The notes under the pieces were generated by a model. That model did not search any database, was not told where the DNA came from, and saw only the letters and a program-made list of their open reading frames with translations. Below are positions 58,101 through 64,000 of a stretch of 64,000 nt of DNA, piece after piece. A program made the translations under genes and the position numbers. Source of the stretch: Ipomoea triloba (taxonomy: Eukaryota > Streptophyta > Magnoliopsida > Solanales > Convolvulaceae); NCBI RefSeq assembly GCF_003576645.1, contig NC_044925.1:13625760-13689759 (forward strand), read 5' to 3'. The first letter of the stretch is position 1, and every line of letters starts with the position of its first letter.

Positions 58101-61100
58101 AAACTTTTATGAATTACTGTTGGAAACTGCATTGCTTATGGAAATAAAAAATATGTGCCATTGTTTTCTCTTTGAACATCTAACAAGAAAATCTGATAAA
58201 TTGGATTTGTTGTTTTGTGATATCTCCTATTTTTCACCAGGTATTGCATACTCCAAGCACATTGTGCAGATCTACTCCTACCATGGTGGTGATGATCTAA
58301 GAAACCATCTTGAGGTTAATTTTTTCTTTTTTTCATCAGGGATTTAGAATGCATGCTTTTGGTTTTCCAAATTTACAATTTTGCTGTTAAAAGTTGCAAT
58401 CCATTTCTTATTTGTTATTCAGATTGAAGCGCATGCTGGAAGTGTCAATGATATTGCTTTCTCCTATCCCAACAAACAACTCTCTATCATTACTTGTGGG
58501 GAGGACAGACTTATTAAGGTTTGATTCTTCAAGTGCTTGCTTTCTGTGGTACAGTGGGTTTTTACTTCTTCCTCTTTTTTTTTATTTTTATTTTTTTTAT
58601 TTGTCTTTTCTCTTATTTTGCAGGTGTGGGATGCAGTAACCGGTGCTAAACAGTATACATTTGAGGGTCATGAAGCACCTGTTTATTCTGTATGTCCACA
58701 TCACAAAGAAAATATTCAGGTACCAAATATTTAATACTGAAAATGGTGGGTCAACCTTGTAAAATCAATCCATGTGATTGTTCTGGTTGTGCTTTTTGTA
58801 GACTTCTAATTCGAGGCATAAATGGAATTTTAGTTTGCAGCTTGAGAGAAAAATGACCACTGTTTGTGCATCACAAAAATAATATAATAGACTTCTCTTA
58901 AGCTCTAATATGAGAGCAATCTATCTCATGCACACAAATTTTTGTTGCTGCTTGAAATAAACTTGAAAAGAATAAGACCACTTTAGTGGGGAAAAATATA
59001 TGGACTAGGAAAATTAAATAAAAACAACATTTCACCAATTTGGATGAATTTTTATTTTTATATTTGTAAAATCCATTTACCTAGTTATGATCTAAAGAAT
59101 GGCTACTTTTCATCCTTTCTTTTGGAGGTTCATATGGGCATTGTGGCTGATTTTCGCTTTTACCTTCTTTTTGTCCTCAGTTTATATTCTCACTGGCAGT
59201 TGATGGAAAAATAAAGGCATGGTTGTATGATAACTTGGGTTCCAGAGTTGACTATGATGCACCAGGTCATTCATCAACCACTATGGCTTACAGTACCGAT
59301 GGAACAAGGTTTACTAAACCACTCATTAGTGCTTTTGTTCCTGTCTGTCATGTTATCAGTATTTGTTTGCTACTTGCTATTGGTACCTTGTCTTTTCTTT
59401 TTAGACTGAGGCCTCGATTTCATGGTATAATGACTTTGTGATGCATGAATTCAATGAGAGAACTTACCCAAAGACTTGTTGAGAACCCTTCCTCAAGACC
59501 CAGTTAAGTTAGAGCTTACACCATAACCTCCTAAGTTGGTATGAACCCAGTTAAGTTAGAGCTTCAACTGGATCCTAGATTTATGGAGATCTATTAAACT
59601 CATCAATTCTCACACTGAGTAATTGAAATGGTCTGAATTGTATTAATGAGCAAAGAGGTGAAAGAAATTACAAGTTTAATATATGGGGAAGTCACTCCTC
59701 TCCTATGTCTAAAGTCTAAACTCTCTAGGAGTCTTGATTAAACTAGTAATAAGACTCCTAGTCTACTAATAACTAATCCCTATGCTAGAATAATCTGAAA
59801 ATAATTATTCAATTTCAAACTAATACAATCCTAAAATTAAAAGAAAAAATGACAAAAATCTGAAAATAAGATAGGCTTCCACTTGGCGTAGGCTTGATCC
59901 AGTTCCCAAGCCTTGGAGAAGGCTTTCTCATGCCATTATGCCAACTACCAATAGCCATCTCTCCTGCCAATCAGCTCCCTTTGAGTTCAAATCAGCTTCT
60001 ATTTTAATTAAATCATCCTCCCTTAAGGCCACTTCCACATAATTAAATAGTAACAATTGCTTTCTATTGGGCTTTGTTGGAAATTCTTCAAATTGGGCCA
60101 ACTCTTGGATCCATTCTCTTTGAATATAAGAATAAAGAGCTTCTTGGATCTTTTTGCACGTGCAACTGGACCTTGAGGCAACTCAATTGGGTCTTTTATT
60201 GGTCTTCCTTGATCTCAATCACTTTGTAGGCTGTTCTCATGTGGGACCAACAAAGATGGGGATTCATATCTTGTAGAATGGAATGAAAGTGATGGAGCTG
60301 TTAAGCGAACATATGTTGGACTTGGAAAGTGTGCTGTGGGGATTGTGCAGTTTGATACCACTAAGAATAGATTTCTGGCAGCTGGTGACGAGTTCACTAT
60401 CAAATTTTGGGATATGGACAATGTGAACTTATTGACAACAACTGATGCAGACGGTGGACTACCGGTGATTATAAGTACTGCAAGTAGAATTTTCTGATAT
60501 TAATTTTTTTAAAAACTTACTCTTGCATTTATATGTTTTTAGGCTTCTCCTTGTCTCCGATTTAACAAGGAAGGAATGCTGTTGGCTGTTTCTACTAGTG
60601 AGAATGGCATCAAAATTTTGGCAAACGCAGATGGTGCCAGGCTGTTGAGAACCATGGAGAATCGTACATTTGATGCTTCTAGAGCTTCCTCCGCTATTGG
60701 GAAGGTAGACTGAATTAATTAATTTCTTTTTCTTTTGTTTATTTATTTGATTACAAAAAAAAATATATACATACTATTTGGATGCTTTACCTGTTCAGCC
60801 TCCTGGACTAGGAAGTTTTGGTGCTCCTAGTGCCCCTGTTGGATCAAGCATTGTAGATCGAGTATCTCCAATGGCAGCAATTGTTGCAATGGTGAGTTAT
60901 CACCCCACTTTTTTCTTATGTCTTTTTTACTTAAACAATATAAATGTATTTATCATATCTTCCCTATGTACTCTTGTAGAATGGTGAGAGTCGAAATTTG
61001 ACAGATGTGAAACCTCGAATTACTGATGAGCCAGCGGACAAATCTAGAGTCTGGAAGCTCACTGAGATTAGTGAATCATCACAGTGCCGCTCCTTGAAGC

Positions 61101-63707
61101 TTCCTGATAATTTGACTGCATCAAGGGTAATGCAGAATTTATTTCTGAATGAGTTTTGCTTAAGCTTTGCTTAAAATTATGGAAATTTTCAAATCAGATC
61201 TTTTCTCTTAATGTCACCTCATAAAGTTTCTCCTGTATGAATATAAGAATCCTTTATCTTTTGAAAGTGATTGCATTTTGATTTTAGTAAAGCAAGATTT
61301 AAACAAATATGCATAAAGCAAGGATATTTTTGTTTTGTTTTTTTTTTTTTTTTTTTTTTTTTTTCAATATAAACTTGAGAGATATCATATTTTGCTCTAT
61401 TGGTTGATATTTCAGATTTCAAGGTTGATATATACAAATTCAGGACTTGCACTATTGGCATTAGCTGCAAATGCTGTACACAAACTCTGGAAATGGCCCA
61501 AGAATGAGAGACATCCTTCAGGAAAGGTAGTGCATAGCTCTGGACTTTACATTTTCAAATTCTTTTTATTCATATCTATAGCTTCTGGCTTATTCTGAAC
61601 TTGTTTTTTAGGCGAATGCTAGTATTGCTCCTCAACTATGGCAACCGCCAAGTGGAATATTGATGACCAATGATATCAGTGATACAAATCCAGAAGATGC
61701 AGTTCCATGCTTTGCACTGTCAAAGAATGATTCTTATGTCATGTCTGCTTCAGGAGGGAAAATCTCATTATTTAATATGATGACATTTAAGGTAAATAGC
61801 TCATTTATGTACTTTCTCTTATGGTATTTTAATAATTTAATGTGCTAGATTCTCTGTGTTTCAAATATATTTGAGAACAGAAGATAAATGCAACTATGTT
61901 CTAATGAGGTGAATGCAAGGGTGTAGGGCGTGTAGCCATGCATTAGAGAGGGGTCAATTATAACCCTACTAAAATGTTTTCTTTTACTCCATCCAATAGT
62001 CGTATTTGGCACATTTTTTAAGAAAACAAATAGGATGTGATACCCTTTCTAAATTTGTGCTTCTAAAAAGATGTGAATTGGGACCCACCAAGAGAAGTTA
62101 AAAGAAACAAATGGTTAATTGGGAAAAATAGAAAGGGATGTATAAATTAGAAAACTGGGAATTATTTTGGGACTAACTAAAAAAGAAATTAGGACAAATA
62201 AAGTGGGACACAGAGGGAGCATTATATATGTGTGTATACAAGAAATTTAAGAATTGGCTCACTAAATTAAAATATTGAAGGGTCCATAAATGAATAGCAA
62301 AAGTGAGCAGGTCTAAATAGAAAAAGAAAGGTTAAAACCATAATATATTCTCAAGACTTTAATTTGTATCAATTATATTCAATTTGTATAAATTTTAATT
62401 TGTATCAATTTCTCCAAGTCCTAGACTGGCATAATATGTTTACTTTAGTTCTTCCAATTATTATTTATTAATGCAATGATGAAAAAGAAAATTACTTCTA
62501 CCCTTTCTCAATCTGCCTCTCTTGTACTTGAACAATAAAAAATTTAAAATTATGTGCAATTGAATTTGATGAAAAAAGATAATAAAGGCTAGACAATGTG
62601 TATGTTATCTTAGTTGATAGAGTTATATAAATTACTGGTAACCATCATATAAATTTAGCTTGCAGCTTTAAGTTGATTTATAATGTTTTTCATTAGATCT
62701 AGGACTTTGTAAGGGAATTATGAGCTATCATCGCGATTTTTAAGTTAAACCATTGACCCTAGTAGCGTAGAACGTTGGCTACGCCACTAGGTGAATGATA
62801 AAAAAAGAATTACTTCATATAATTTTTATATGCCATGCAAAAATAACCTTTCATGTTCTCGTAGTCAATTAAGTTACTTTTACCCATTTATCACCATTTG
62901 CTTGATGCTGATAATGCAGACAATGACGACATTCATGCCCCCTCCACCTGCGGCAACCTTTTTGGCATTCCATCCCCAAGATAATAACATTATTGCCATT
63001 GGCATGGAGGATTCCTCAATTCAAATATATAATGTCCGTGTTGATGAGGTTGTAGCTTGTGTATAGAGGGCACTAAGTTTGTTAACTGCTGTTAGTCCAA
63101 ATGTGTTAATGTTCTCCATGGCTTAATAGGTGAAAACCAAGCTCAAAGGCCATCAGAAAAGAATTACTGGTCTTGCTTTCTCTAATGCTCTTAACGTGCT
63201 CGTATCATCAGGAGCTGATTCTCAGGTAAAATTTGTCACAGGCATATAATTGAAATTGAAATGAGATTCATTTTGTACTCCTGTTTCCTGATAGTTTTAG
63301 GTTGCAGGTGCTTTTGAGCTGGTTGAAGATTGATGTTTTTTGAGTTTTAACAAGAATGATATCTTTTTGTAGTCTGTTTATGGATTAATTAAGGTGGTAG
63401 TAACTTAAATTGCTAATCCGTGTCTTTAAAATTATAATTATTCTTTTTGTAAAAATCTTGTGAAGTTGCCTGCATTTTACACACAATTTCTCTAATCGAC
63501 GCCATTGTTTTTGTACAGTTGTGTGTTTGGAGCTCTGATGCTTGGGAAAAACAAACAAGTAAATACTTGCAGCTTCCAGTGGGGCGTGCAGCTGCTCCTC
63601 TGGCAGACACCCGGGTGCAATTTCACCAAGATCAGACTCAGTTGTTAGTAGTGCATGAGACACAGATAGCCATATATGAAGCATCCAAACTGGAATGCCT
63701 AAAGCAG
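55192..63707 (+). CDS. TPR: TOPLESS-related transcriptional corepressor (3' partial)
   Basis: Groucho/Tup1-type corepressor that binds EAR-motif repressors and recruits histone deacetylases in the nucleus. Exons: 55192-55271, 55630-55809, 55925-56038, 56133-56291, 56408-56591, 56678-56801, 57126-57235, 57469-57637, 57783-57892, 58019-58088, 58241-58314, 58423-58518, 58624-58719, 59181-59308, 60230-60464, 60543-60704, 60799-60891, 60980-61126, 61416-61526, 61612-61791, 62920-63048, 63130-63225, 63519-63707. All have GT-AG ends and consistent phases, giving 1012 codons; about 110 more are expected past the window. LisH (residues 4-36) and CTLH form the EAR-binding N-terminal domain ending with CKNPKPNPDIKTLFVDHSC (about 187-204). 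A Pro-rich linker with ILKRPRTP follows, then WD40 repeats from about 350 (FEGHEAPVYSVCPH, AFSYPNKQLSIITCGED). The linker wording favours the TPR2/TPR3 group over TPL; that is from memory. No stop or frameshift. Confidence 0.96.
59309..60229 (+). other. Intron 14, with a probable TE-derived insertion
   Basis: The longest intron but one (921 bp). From about 59420 to 60210 the sequence differs in style from neighbouring T-rich introns: the phrase CCCAGTTAAGTTAGAGCTT occurs twice (59499 and 59547) and stretches such as CAAGCCTTGGAGAAGGC and TTGCACGTGCAACTGGACC look like LTR or MITE sequence. I could not define ends or a TSD. Confidence 0.4.
61335..61364. repeat. Poly(T) run in intron 18
   Basis: A T tract of about 28 bases, close to the acceptor of exon 19 (61416). 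Confidence 0.9.
61792..62919 (+). other. Intron 20 (1128 bp)
   Basis: The longest intron of the gene. It carries a Stowaway-like MITE at 61987-62219 and a repeated AATTTGTATCAATT phrase near 62360-62415. No gene is seen. Confidence 0.8.
61987..62219. mobile_element. Stowaway-like MITE, degenerate
   Basis: 233 bp with imperfect terminal inverted repeats: CTCCATCCAATAGTCG at the left and CTCCCTCTGTGTCCCAC when the right end is read on the minus strand, the usual CTCCCTCCGTCCC-type ends of plant Stowaway elements. A TA precedes the left end, but the TA expected at the right end has drifted. Confidence 0.65.
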
Positions 63708-64000
63708 GTTTGTTCTAACATCTATCTGCTCCCAACTGTAAATTCGGAATTTAAAGAAGACGAGGCACACTGCTGCTTTGACAGACCTCCTTGACTAGGC
63801 TTACATTGGGCAAATAAAAGTTGTGATTATAAGAAGCATTGCTTTGGCAGATCTCCTTGCTAAGGAGCTTGCATATGCCTGTCTTCTCCAGACTTTGCAT
63901 GATATGAGTGTTCAGCATGCTAGAATGTTTCTTGTAGTGAAACATTATTGCTTTTCATAACTTAGAAAGTCAGGTTCACAGCTTGAACATGACACCCAAG

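Noticed and set aside
1..64000. tRNA and rRNA genes
   Set aside because: No cloverleaf with A- and B-box sequence and no rRNA-like block was recognised by eye; a tRNAscan-SE run would settle it.

Overview
This window is plant nuclear DNA, AT-rich and intron-containing, most likely from a eudicot. The evidence is a TOPLESS-family corepressor gene with many short exons, an H3.3-type histone fragment, and plant lineages of LTR retrotransposons, LINEs, Mutator-like and Stowaway-like elements. It contains runs of N (single bases at 23294 and 52416, and 25126-25150, 45845-46319, 49994-50774). Two near-perfect sequence duplications abut N positions and look like unmerged contig overlaps, so several features appear twice.

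Layout. 1-10 kb: remnants of two minus-strand copia elements (a SIRE-like RT/RNase H tail at 1.2-2.2 kb and a more complete gag-pol with its 5' LTR at 3.5-7.6 kb), then a plus-strand member of a long-LTR family (here called family X) ending at 9961. 10.4 kb: a truncated H3.3-like exon. 11.7-14.2 kb: a Helitron-like element whose left part is an array of about 255-bp units. 14.68-53.98 kb: one minus-strand LINE of about 5.2 kb, flanked by a 17-bp target-site duplication and blown up to 39 kb by nested insertions. These are a 1.27-kb element at 15.7-17.0 kb; a copia element at 20.13-31.20 kb (TSD ACGTT) that itself holds a family X element at 22.56-27.94 kb (TSD GTACT); and a family X element at 31.46-51.55 kb (TSD ATCCA) that holds another family X copy at 32.10-37.96 kb (TSD CACTA) and a 10.75-kb MULE at 40.50-51.25 kb (TSD GTATATCTT). 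Removing inserts plus one TSD copy restores coding continuity at the LINE and copia junctions I checked.

The MULE carries two convergent genes: a plus-strand gene ending in a Ulp1/C48-protease-like segment, with two in-frame stops, and a minus-strand FAR1/MULE transposase (DDE residues and SWIM finger visible). Its introns and spacers are filled with a 22-bp minisatellite built on GTGAAT that is organised into a 233-bp higher-order unit.

54.7-64 kb: the one clearly functional host gene, a TOPLESS-related transcriptional corepressor on the plus strand. I could place 23 coding exons (1012 codons, every junction in phase); the last exons lie beyond the window. Introns hold a Stowaway-like MITE and a possible TE-derived insertion.

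The least expected signals are a stem-loop with compensating base changes near the 3' end of all four family X copies, the GTGAAT minisatellite, and a seven-unit 42-bp in-frame expansion inside the copia RNase H region.
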